From NCBI GenBank assembly GCA_027452215.1, contig DAIDGQ010000045.1, positions 186,001 through 250,000 of the forward strand: a stretch of DNA of 64,000 nt. The letters are read 5' to 3'. Below, piece by piece: positions 17,115-24,652 of the stretch. The notes below the pieces were generated by a model. It was not told where the DNA came from. It saw only the letters and a program-made list of their open reading frames with translations, and ran no database searches. This stretch comes from Granulicella sp. (GTDB taxonomy: Bacteria; Acidobacteriota; Terriglobia; Terriglobales; Acidobacteriaceae). The position numbers and the translations under genes are program-made. Each line of letters begins with the position of its first letter. Position 1 is the first letter of the stretch.

Positions 17115-17645
17115 TTATTCACTCGCCGTGCGCGCAGCACCAGGCGTCTCGAAGATCGCCATCGCTTCCATCTCAAACAGCAGACTCGGCCAGCACAGAA
17201 TCGCCTGAATCCCAGTCGACGCCGGCAGTACCTCCAAACCCTGCTCTTCAAAAAACTTCGTCCGAATTAAATTGAACTGCTCATAGTCCCGCTCAATATC
17301 ACGCAGATAGCAAGTCGTCCGCACCACGTCCTTCCACGTCGCGCCCTCCGACTTCAGCAAGTCCGTAACGTTCTGATACGCCCGTCGCGTCTGCGCCCCA
17401 AAGTCTCCCGGATGCACCGTCTCACCCTTCTCCCCCACGCTCGCCGTACCCGAAATCATCAGGATCGTGATCCCCTTGATATCCAGCCGCATCCCGCGAG
17501 AAAACGACGACGGCTTCTGATACTGGTATGCCTCATTCAGCGCCTTCGGTGCCGACATCGCCTTCTTCCGCAACGTCTTCGGAGCCCCATTGCTCCCGTT
17601 CTTCGCCGCCACGCTCGCCTCTGCTTCCATCACGATATTGCTCAT
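17115..17645 (-). CDS. RidA (YjgF/UK114) family protein with the catalytic Arg replaced
   Basis: 176 aa, longer than classical RidA (about 128 aa) because of an N-terminal extension of about 45 residues. The core matches the family: ISGTASVGEKGETVHPGDFG, then QTRRAYQNVTDLLKSEGATW and VVRTTCYLRDI. At the active site the classical PARS becomes PASTGIQA, so the Arg that binds the imino acid carboxylate in canonical RidA is Ser by alignment, whereas the later Glu (FEMEAMAI) is kept. It therefore probably does not perform the usual 2-aminoacrylate hydrolysis. It shares a 4-base overlap with the preceding gene and lies 53 bases before the DAHP synthase gene. Confidence 0.82.
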   Translation of the reverse strand: MSNIVMEAEASVAAKNGSNGAPKTLRKKAMSAPKALNEAYQYQKPSSFSRGMRLDIKGITILMISGTASVGEKGETVHPGDFGAQTRRAYQNVTDLLKSEGATWKDVVRTTCYLRDIERDYEQFNLIRTKFFEEQGLEVLPASTGIQAILCWPSLLFEMEAMAIFETPGAARTASE

Positions 17646-18778
17646 TTCCCTTGCTCCTTTCGTACCGCGCGCATCCCGTGGCTCAGGCCCTGTGCCGTCG
17701 CCACCCAGATGTCGTCGCCTTGAAAATCCGTGTTAAGAATGTAGGTGTGCGCCACGCTTGTCTCCGTGGCGATCCGCTCTTTGCTTCCATCTGCATGGGT
17801 CACAAGAATCTCCCCGCGCCCCGTCTTCGCATCCCTTCGATAGCTGACCCACGTATTCGTCCGCGTATCCAGTTCGCTCAGCCCGCCCTGCGTACTCGCC
17901 CACACCTCATCACCGCGCGAGTGCACCGCATTAATAAAATTCGAGGCCAGCCCGCTATCCTTCGTCAGATAGTTGTGCCAGTTCCGCCCGTCATACCCAC
18001 TCAACCCAAAGTAAGTCGACGCCCAAAACGTCTTCGTCTCCTCGTTGTAGCTCACGCTGCTCACAATGTTGTGGATCAACCCCTGGTTGCGATACAGCAC
18101 TAACTCCATCTCCCCATCAGGATCCGTGAACGGCTTCCACGCCTGTGTCGCAAGGTCATACGACAGCACGCCACCTCCCCACACCGCGAAATAGATCTTC
18201 TCCTTCGCCACCGAAATCCCATAGCCCCACGGCTCTGCAAACGGAGCATTGGTCTCATTGAAGATCGACCAACTCCCCGTCCGCGTATCCAGCCGATTCA
18301 CGCCCGCGCCTGTCGCCACCCACACACTCTGTCCCTGCACCGCAACGCCATACACCAAATCATTCGCAAGCCCGCTCGTCATATTCGTATAGTTCGTAAA
18401 CTTGCCACCCGAGTACCGGCTCAGCCCACCAAACGTTCCCACCCACACATCACCGCTCTCCTTGTCCACCGCAACCGACATCACCGCGCGCCCGGCCAGC
18501 CCATCCTCCTGCGTGAACACCTTCTTCACGCGGCCACCTTCCAGCATCACCAGCCCATGCGACGTTCCCGCCCACACTCGCGCTCCATCCACCGTCACGC
18601 AAAACACTTCACCCGTAGGAAACCCATTCGCCGGAGTGTAATTAATCCACCTCGTATACAGCCCTGGTGTCTGCGCAGCGCTCTGCACGCTCACACCCAC
18701 CATCGCAGCAAACAACCATCCCGCAACCACCAACACTCTTCGCATCATCCACGCCTGCATCGTCATCATGATCCTCAC
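17642..18778 (-). CDS. Exported Reg_prop-type beta-propeller protein
   Basis: 378 aa. A Met-rich N-terminus and hydrophobic segment (VLVVAGWLFAAMVGVSV) form a signal peptide. The remainder is repeats of the two-component-regulator propeller kind, each with a 'xVWVGTxGGLSRY...' strand pattern (VWAGTSHGLVML, VWVGTFGGLSRY, VWVATGAGVNRL, VWASTQGGLSEL, IWVATAQGLSHG). In hybrid sensor kinases this propeller is the extracytoplasmic sensing domain, but here no Y_Y_Y domain or kinase follows. It may therefore be a stand-alone ligand-binding or assembly protein. Both ends overlap neighbouring genes by 4 bases. Confidence 0.8.
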   Translation of the reverse strand: MRIMMTMQAWMMRRVLVVAGWLFAAMVGVSVQSAAQTPGLYTRWINYTPANGFPTGEVFCVTVDGARVWAGTSHGLVMLEGGRVKKVFTQEDGLAGRAVMSVAVDKESGDVWVGTFGGLSRYSGGKFTNYTNMTSGLANDLVYGVAVQGQSVWVATGAGVNRLDTRTGSWSIFNETNAPFAEPWGYGISVAKEKIYFAVWGGGVLSYDLATQAWKPFTDPDGEMELVLYRNQGLIHNIVSSVSYNEETKTFWASTYFGLSGYDGRNWHNYLTKDSGLASNFINAVHSRGDEVWASTQGGLSELDTRTNTWVSYRRDAKTGRGEILVTHADGSKERIATETSVAHTYILNTDFQGDDIWVATAQGLSHGMRAVRKEQGK

Positions 18779-20763
18779 AGCGTCTTCAAGTACTCGATCA
18801 AATCATTCAACTGCGCCTTATTCATATCTGAGGTCAAACCGTGTTTATCCTCCGGGTTAAATAAGGTCCAGATATCTTCCAGCTCCAGCGCCTCGCCATT
18901 GTGCAGATACGGAGGCTTCATCACCACGCCCTCCAACTGCGGAACATCGAACGCGCTGATCGTGTCATACTTCGTCGCCGTCCCCACATTTACCTGGACC
19001 CTCGATGTGAAATGCGTCAGCGGAGAATGGCACGTATAACACCGCTGCATCGGAGGGATCACGGCACCGCTGCTGCTCTTGTCGCGAAAGAACACAGCCC
19101 GTCCGCGCGCCTGCGCCTCCGTCAACGTTCCATCGGCTGCCACATGCGGGTTCTGCCCCAGGTGCAGCGAGAAGATGTACCCCACCAAATCCTCCACCTC
19201 GCTCGAATTAAACCCCTGCGACCGGAAGATATACATCGCAGTCCTCGGTCCATCCTGCGTCTCAAGATCCGGATTCTTTCCGTTCCACTTGAACGGCTCG
19301 GTCCCCGCAATGCTGTATAGCGTGCGGTTCTCCACCACATCGCGCCCTAACTGCGGAGTCTCCAAACTCCACGCCAGCCCATCCGAAAGCCCCTCATGCG
19401 GATGACACGTTGCGCACGCCATCTGTCCCTGGTAGCAATAGCTCGCGTTGTAAAACAGCCGCTCGCCGCGCCGTCTCCGCGTCAACTCCTTCGGCCCACC
19501 CAGATCAATCGTCGACACCATCTGTCTCCGCGTCATATCCATCACGCTGATCGTGTCGTCCATCCGGTTTGCGATATACGCAAACCTCCCATCCGCCGAA
19601 GCGATCACATCCGTCGGATTTCTCCCCGTCGCAACGCGTCCCTCAACAATCGCATTCGCCGAATCCAACCGGTTCGCCAGCTCCATCCTTCGCGCCGCAC
19701 TCCGCACCAGCAGCCCACGCAGCTTTACCGCATCCACCACCGACACCACATCCGCACCCGACGCTGTCACCAGCGCCCATCTCCCCTCCACCGTCGCCGC
19801 CACCCCAAACCCATCCGCATAGTAGTGGTCGATGTTATCCAGCAACACCTCCGACACCCGGTAACTCCCCGCTCCATCCGCACTCTCTCTCGCCGGCCGA
19901 ATCACCGCTACCCCATGCGTCAGATATCCTCCCTGCGGAATCTGCACCAGAGGATTCAAATTCTTCGGCCGCATAAACGGCACCAGCACATATCCCCCAG
20001 CGCTCGCAGGCAGCTCCGCAATATGCCGCATCTGGATCACGCCCTGCACATCCACCCGCGCCGCCACCACCTGCTTCGCGCAATCGATCACCGTCAACTC
20101 CGACACCGGTGGCTGATCCGGAGCCGCCAGCCGCGCCAGCAGATTCGCCACATACACCCGGCTCCCATCGCGCGAGAGCGCCACATACTCCGGATAGTGC
20201 CCCGCCTCCAGCCGCTTCCGCTCCATCCCCGTGCGCAAATCAATCACTGACACGTCATTGCCCAGCGTGTTCGCCACATACAACACCTCGCCCGCGCGAT
20301 CCGTCGTCAGTCCCACCGGCCCCCATCCCGCAGCCAGCGTCCTCCGCACCGCAAAGCTCTGCGCGTCAATCTCCGTCACCGCATTGCTCGCCTCATCCGA
20401 CACATACAGCGTCTTCCCATCCGGCGAAATAGCAATCCCCTTCGGCCGCTTGCCCACCTCCACACTTCGGACCACACGTCCCGCCCGCGTGTCCACCACC
20501 AGCATCACATCGCTGTCTTCGCACACCACATAGAGCCACAACCCATCGTGCGAAATCTGCAATGCCACCGGGCTCAAATACCACGCCCTGCCCTCCAACC
20601 TCTCGACCGTCGCACCCATCCCACGACCTGCAGCCGACACGCGAACCGGCTTCGTCGCGACCATCAACAACGACGCCAAAATCATCGCAATCGCTGCGAT
20701 GCCGATCGCCGCTTCCTCCCACCTCTTCATCTGCGCAACCGGACTCCCACGACGTCCCATCAT
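18775..20763 (-). CDS. YVTN beta-propeller fused to a di-heme cytochrome c peroxidase/MauG-like domain
   Basis: 662 aa. One N-terminal membrane anchor (AAIGIAAIAMILASLLMVA) is followed by YVTN-family propeller repeats ('GIAISPDGKTLYVSDE', 'LYVANTLGNDVSVIDL', 'RFAYIANRMDDTISVIDM'-like units) over roughly residues 50-430. The C-terminal 230 residues are a di-heme domain with CATCHPHEG and CYTCHSP, plus the conserved phrase KPPYLHNGEALELEDI. Related fusions include oxidases and peroxidases acting on peptides or polymers. It is probably anchored on the periplasmic face and is the best candidate in this operon to take electrons from the GMC dehydrogenase or to carry out an oxidation itself. Confidence 0.85.
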   Translation of the reverse strand: MMGRRGSPVAQMKRWEEAAIGIAAIAMILASLLMVATKPVRVSAAGRGMGATVERLEGRAWYLSPVALQISHDGLWLYVVCEDSDVMLVVDTRAGRVVRSVEVGKRPKGIAISPDGKTLYVSDEASNAVTEIDAQSFAVRRTLAAGWGPVGLTTDRAGEVLYVANTLGNDVSVIDLRTGMERKRLEAGHYPEYVALSRDGSRVYVANLLARLAAPDQPPVSELTVIDCAKQVVAARVDVQGVIQMRHIAELPASAGGYVLVPFMRPKNLNPLVQIPQGGYLTHGVAVIRPARESADGAGSYRVSEVLLDNIDHYYADGFGVAATVEGRWALVTASGADVVSVVDAVKLRGLLVRSAARRMELANRLDSANAIVEGRVATGRNPTDVIASADGRFAYIANRMDDTISVMDMTRRQMVSTIDLGGPKELTRRRRGERLFYNASYCYQGQMACATCHPHEGLSDGLAWSLETPQLGRDVVENRTLYSIAGTEPFKWNGKNPDLETQDGPRTAMYIFRSQGFNSSEVEDLVGYIFSLHLGQNPHVAADGTLTEAQARGRAVFFRDKSSSGAVIPPMQRCYTCHSPLTHFTSRVQVNVGTATKYDTISAFDVPQLEGVVMKPPYLHNGEALELEDIWTLFNPEDKHGLTSDMNKAQLNDLIEYLKTL

Positions 20764-22472
20764 CGCGTCGTCCCCTTCGCCGCAACTGGCGCTGCAACAA
20801 CTGCGGCCGCAGGCTCCGTCACCTTCAGCACCTGGTCCGCCTTCACATCATGCAGCGTCTGCACCGTCCCACTCGGCCAATGAATCGTAAGCGTATCCAC
20901 GACCGCATGCGACCCCAAACCGAAGTGCGGTCGCGAATCATTCTGCGAAAGATACCCGCTCTCCGAAGTCGATTGCACCCACTGCTTCAGCTCGCCCGCC
21001 ACCGCCTCCAAACTCGCACCATAGCCATCGCGATTGCTCCGCGTCCCCACCAGCTTGATCGTCAACCAATGATTCCGCTTGTCCGCCGGAGGAGTATTGT
21101 GCAGCAAGATTCCCTTGCCCCCCAGCGTCGTCACAAACGCATCCACATACCCATCGTTGTCGTAGTCCGCAAAGCAAGCGCCGCGACTCACACTCTGTTT
21201 CTGAAAGAACGCACCCGCCTGCAACGACACATCGCTGAACGTTCCATTGCCGTTATTCCGCAGCAATGAACTCTGCTGTGGAACCAGCCACACCAGCCCA
21301 CCATTCACGATGAACAAGTCCTTCCATCCATCGTTATCAAAATCAAACAGCCCATCGCCCCACCCCACAAACTGCGCCGACACCTGCCCTACGCCCGACG
21401 CATTCGTCACATCCTCAAACCCTCCGCCCGCCCTCCCCGCACCCCGCAGCAGCCGATGATAATGCGCATCCGAAACAAACAATGACTGCCGCCCGTTATT
21501 CTCATAGTCCCCAAACACCGGCCCCATCGCCGTCGACGCCTCGCCGTTCTGCCCATACGCAGCGCCCACATCCGCCGCCACATCCGTAAACGTCCCATCG
21601 TGATTATTGCGATACAGAAAGCTAGCCATCGTGTCATTCGCAACATAAAGATCCGGCCATCCATCGCCGTCGAAATCCCCCACCGTCACGCCCATCGCGC
21701 GCGCCGGCTGCGCCCCAATCCCCGACGCCTTCGACACATCCGCAAACGTCCCATCGCCATTGTTATGCAGCAACCGGTTCGTCTCCGGCGCATACTCCAG
21801 CGGCCCCGGATACTGTTGCGCCGAATAATATTGCCGACTGCTCGGATCGAACTTCAGATAATTCCCCACGAACAAATCCAGCCGCCCATCGTGGTCGTAG
21901 TCCAGAAACGCCGCGCCCGTTCCAAAGAACGCGTTGTTCGCCCCAGCCTTCGCCGTTACATCCGTGAACGTTCCATTCCCGTTGTTGTGATACAAAATTG
22001 CCGAGTTGTAATTCGTCACATACAAATCTTCATTGCCATCGTTATCGAAGTCCCCCGCCGTAACCCCAACCCCAATCCCCTTACCCGGCACGCCCGCCTG
22101 CGCCGTCACATCCGTAAACGTCCCATCCCCATTGTTCCGATACAAATGGTTCGTCGCCCCCACTCCATCCGCCGCCGAGTGGTCCGTCAGCCCATCAACA
22201 TGTCGCCCATTCGCAACATACAAATCCATTAGCCCATCGTTGTTGTAATCCAGCCACGCGCACCCCGACCCCGTTCCCTCCTGAATCGAGCTCAGCGCCT
22301 TCTCGCCAAACGAATGTTGAAAATCAATCCCCGACTTCGCCGTCACATCCACAAACTGCGGCAACCCCGCAGCACGCACCGCAACGTCCGCACTCTGCGA
22401 TAGGGCACTCAACGCCACACTCAACATCACCCCCGCACACGCCCATCGCATCCTCATCATCGAACTCCTCAC
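20760..22472 (-). CDS. CRTAC1-family FG-GAP/VCBS repeat protein with ASPIC/UnbV C-terminus
   Basis: 570 aa, exported (signal peptide ending near ALSQS). Many calcium-type FG-GAP repeats are visible ('LDYNNDGLMDLYVANG', 'GDFDNDGNEDLYVTNY', 'DYDHDGRLDLFVGNY', 'FDFDNDGWKDLFIVNG', 'ADYDNDGYVDAFVTTL'), forming an integrin-like seven-bladed propeller. The C-terminus (GLGSHAVVDTLTIHWPSGTVQ) is the ASPIC/UnbV domain that defines the family. The molecular role of CRTAC1 proteins is unknown; extracellular binding is the usual suggestion. 4-base overlaps on both sides place it firmly in the operon. Confidence 0.88.
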   Translation of the reverse strand: MRSSMMRMRWACAGVMLSVALSALSQSADVAVRAAGLPQFVDVTAKSGIDFQHSFGEKALSSIQEGTGSGCAWLDYNNDGLMDLYVANGRHVDGLTDHSAADGVGATNHLYRNNGDGTFTDVTAQAGVPGKGIGVGVTAGDFDNDGNEDLYVTNYNSAILYHNNGNGTFTDVTAKAGANNAFFGTGAAFLDYDHDGRLDLFVGNYLKFDPSSRQYYSAQQYPGPLEYAPETNRLLHNNGDGTFADVSKASGIGAQPARAMGVTVGDFDGDGWPDLYVANDTMASFLYRNNHDGTFTDVAADVGAAYGQNGEASTAMGPVFGDYENNGRQSLFVSDAHYHRLLRGAGRAGGGFEDVTNASGVGQVSAQFVGWGDGLFDFDNDGWKDLFIVNGGLVWLVPQQSSLLRNNGNGTFSDVSLQAGAFFQKQSVSRGACFADYDNDGYVDAFVTTLGGKGILLHNTPPADKRNHWLTIKLVGTRSNRDGYGASLEAVAGELKQWVQSTSESGYLSQNDSRPHFGLGSHAVVDTLTIHWPSGTVQTLHDVKADQVLKVTEPAAAVVAAPVAAKGTTR

Positions 22473-23884
22473 GGCCTCACCGCCTTCTTCGCATCACCCA
22501 CCAAATCACTCGGCGTATCGAACCGCTGCAGCGCCATCGGCGACCGATTTTCCGGAGCCAGCACCTGGCTCTCATGACATCCCGGGCATCCACGATCCTC
22601 TCCTCCGCGCACCCACATCCAGCTCCGCTGCGCCTTCACCACCGCGCCCTTCGTCCCCACCAACTCCACGCGTATCGCCACGTCCGCCGGCACCGTCGCA
22701 TAGAACGATCCATCCGCCTCCACCGGAGCCTCGCCCAGCACCCGCTCGCCGCCGCGATCCTTCGCCAGCACACGCACCCGAGCAACACGCCCCGCCAGCC
22801 GCCCACTCGCCACGTCCTCGGACGAATAAGCATCAAGGCAAAGCAGCCGCCCCGTCGTTCTCTCCGGATGCAAAATACTGCGATACGCCTGCACCGGAGC
22901 ATGCGCCGCAATCTCCACGGCCTGCGCACTCACTCCCTGTGCACTCCGATACACCAACGTCTCGCGCCCACCGCGCAGCAAATCCATGCTGTACAACGCG
23001 CCCCCGCGCGACACCACCAGCGTCCCATCCCCCATCTCCGTCACCGACGCATATCCAAGCTCCGCCCCGTGCATCGCCACCGCATGCAGCGCCCCCGGCC
23101 GAATCCACTCCAGCACTCCACCCGCAGCCCGCGCCATCGCTCGCTGCACAAACACAATCGTGCCATCCGCCAACTCCGTCGCCCCACCACGAATCGCTCG
23201 CGCCCCATCATCCTGCCGCAGCAGCGCCAACCCCGACCCATCCGGGTCCATCACATACAGCGCCCTACCCTGCCCACCCACACCCGTAGCCGACACCAGC
23301 AGTCGCCCACTCCGCAGCGCCGTCTCCACCTCATACTCCCCCGGCCCAAACGTAATCGCATGCGCCTCCACTCCACTCCTCGCACTCACATAGATCTCGC
23401 CCGCACGCCCCGCAGCCCCAGCCAACGAATACGCAATCGCATCCCCCGGTAGATACACTGCCCGTACACAATCCCCCGAGCAATGCGTCACCTGCCGCGC
23501 ATCCCCGCCCTCCGCGCTCATCTCCCAAATCTGCCACGTGGAATCTCGCTGCTTCCTGCCGCTAAACAGCACCCGCGTTCCATCAAACGACACCTGCGGA
23601 TCAGCCACCGCAAAGAACTCCGGAGTCATCACAACGGGCGGCTCCGCAGCGGCCACTCCCGCTATCCACGCCGCACTCCGCATCAACTGGCTGCCCTGCG
23701 GATACCTCCCCACCACATCCCCAGCCACCACCACCGAGGCACGCACGAAGGCAATCGCGCCGTGTGCATGGTTGGGAGAGACCATGACACTCGTAGACGA
23801 ATCCTGCACAGCCCCGGCTGGTTTACTTACCGTGCTCAGGGCCAGGGCAAGACCTGTGAGCACACCTCTCCACGCCAACTTCAT
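22469..23884 (-). CDS. TolB-like beta-propeller protein with a C-terminal c-heme motif (HzsA-related type)
   Basis: 471 aa, first gene of the operon, with a signal peptide ending near SKPAGA. The body has TolB/WD40-like repeats ('FDGTRVLFSGRKQRDSTWQIWEM', shown here only as the first recognisable blade around residue 110, and later 'LYVMDPDGSGLALL' units), a beta-sandwich-like stretch (GRVARVRVLAKDRGG...) and one heme site GCPGCHE near the C-terminus. The combination resembles the family named after the hydrazine synthase alpha subunit, but the similarity covers only the architecture and does not imply hydrazine chemistry. The rest of the operon follows with 4-base coupling. Confidence 0.75.
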   Translation of the reverse strand: MKLAWRGVLTGLALALSTVSKPAGAVQDSSTSVMVSPNHAHGAIAFVRASVVVAGDVVGRYPQGSQLMRSAAWIAGVAAAEPPVVMTPEFFAVADPQVSFDGTRVLFSGRKQRDSTWQIWEMSAEGGDARQVTHCSGDCVRAVYLPGDAIAYSLAGAAGRAGEIYVSARSGVEAHAITFGPGEYEVETALRSGRLLVSATGVGGQGRALYVMDPDGSGLALLRQDDGARAIRGGATELADGTIVFVQRAMARAAGGVLEWIRPGALHAVAMHGAELGYASVTEMGDGTLVVSRGGALYSMDLLRGGRETLVYRSAQGVSAQAVEIAAHAPVQAYRSILHPERTTGRLLCLDAYSSEDVASGRLAGRVARVRVLAKDRGGERVLGEAPVEADGSFYATVPADVAIRVELVGTKGAVVKAQRSWMWVRGGEDRGCPGCHESQVLAPENRSPMALQRFDTPSDLVGDAKKAVRP

Positions 23885-24141
23885 GTCTGCTTTTGCGCAA
23901 GCTGGGATTGGCCGGCTTGTGCGCCTGCTTTCTATCTCCGGTTATGGAGCTCTGAGTACGATGTATACCCACCCGACCCCACCGTTGTATTGGACCAGTA
24001 GGTTGATTACTGCACCCATCATTCGATGGAGCCCATCCACGCGCGCCCACTGGTCCCCTCCCTGCGCGCCCCACAAACAAGAGTGGGCGCAGCCATCGCC
24101 GCGCCCTCCCTGTCTTCCACCTCTCATTTCATCCGCGCGAC
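23885..24141 (-). promoter_or_regulatory. Promoter region of the eleven-gene operon
   Basis: 257 bases between the HhH gene (ends 24142) and the first propeller gene (starts 23884), with no gene inside. On the minus strand TATACA (23962-23967) is a plausible -10. The position 17 bases upstream reads ATACAA, a poor -35, and it is directly abutted by TGGTCCA (23991-23997). This fits an activator-dependent promoter; the -10 was chosen by eye and is not certain. Confidence 0.35.
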
Positions 24142-24468
24142 TTACTTCTTCTTCGTCGCCTGCGACGCAATCACCAGCGGAGCAATCTTCGTATACGTCG
24201 CCGCCGGAACAATATTCCTGCTCTTCAGCTGCGTCTTATTCGCATAAGGTCGTCCATCGATAATCTTCTGCGAGTACACATCGCCCACACCCGGCAGCGC
24301 CTTCAACTGGTCCTTCGTCGCCGAATTAATATCCACCAGGCTACTCGTCGTCGCCGCTGCGGCAGGCTTCGTCGCCGACTTCGCCTGCAACGCCACCGCC
24401 GGCAGCACGCCCACCAACACAGTAGCTACAAGAGCCAGCGCCATAGTCTTCATCTGTTTAAACGTCAT
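24142..24468 (-). CDS. Secreted helix-hairpin-helix (ComEA-type) protein
   Basis: 108 aa from the ATG at 24468, preceded by GAGGAGAATGGC. A signal peptide (MKTMALALVATVLVGVLPAVALQA region) is followed by a low-complexity Ala/Thr linker. A helix-hairpin-helix domain comes next: VDINSATKDQLKALPGVGDVYSQ, here named by its core LPGVGDVYSQKII. ComEA-type domains bind DNA without sequence specificity in the periplasm during uptake. No competence genes are nearby, so DNA binding is a family-based inference. Confidence 0.85.
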   Translation of the reverse strand: MTFKQMKTMALALVATVLVGVLPAVALQAKSATKPAAAATTSSLVDINSATKDQLKALPGVGDVYSQKIIDGRPYANKTQLKSRNIVPAATYTKIAPLVIASQATKKK

Positions 24469-24652
24469 GCCATTCTCCTCGTCCTTCAAAATGATTCTCT
24501 CGCCCAAAAGCGAATAGTCGCACCCACGGCAACGCCTCCGCCCTCGGCACCACAGGCCCGCCGACAAGAAAGCTCCACCCATCAGCTCCGCGAAATATTC
24601 AAGGGTAACGCCGCCACAATATTCTCTGGCCCAGCCCTCTTCGTCAAATCGG

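Noticed and set aside
22469-23884. Hydrazine synthase subunit
   Set aside because: Only the propeller-plus-heme layout is similar; the other hydrazine synthase subunits and anammox genes are absent.
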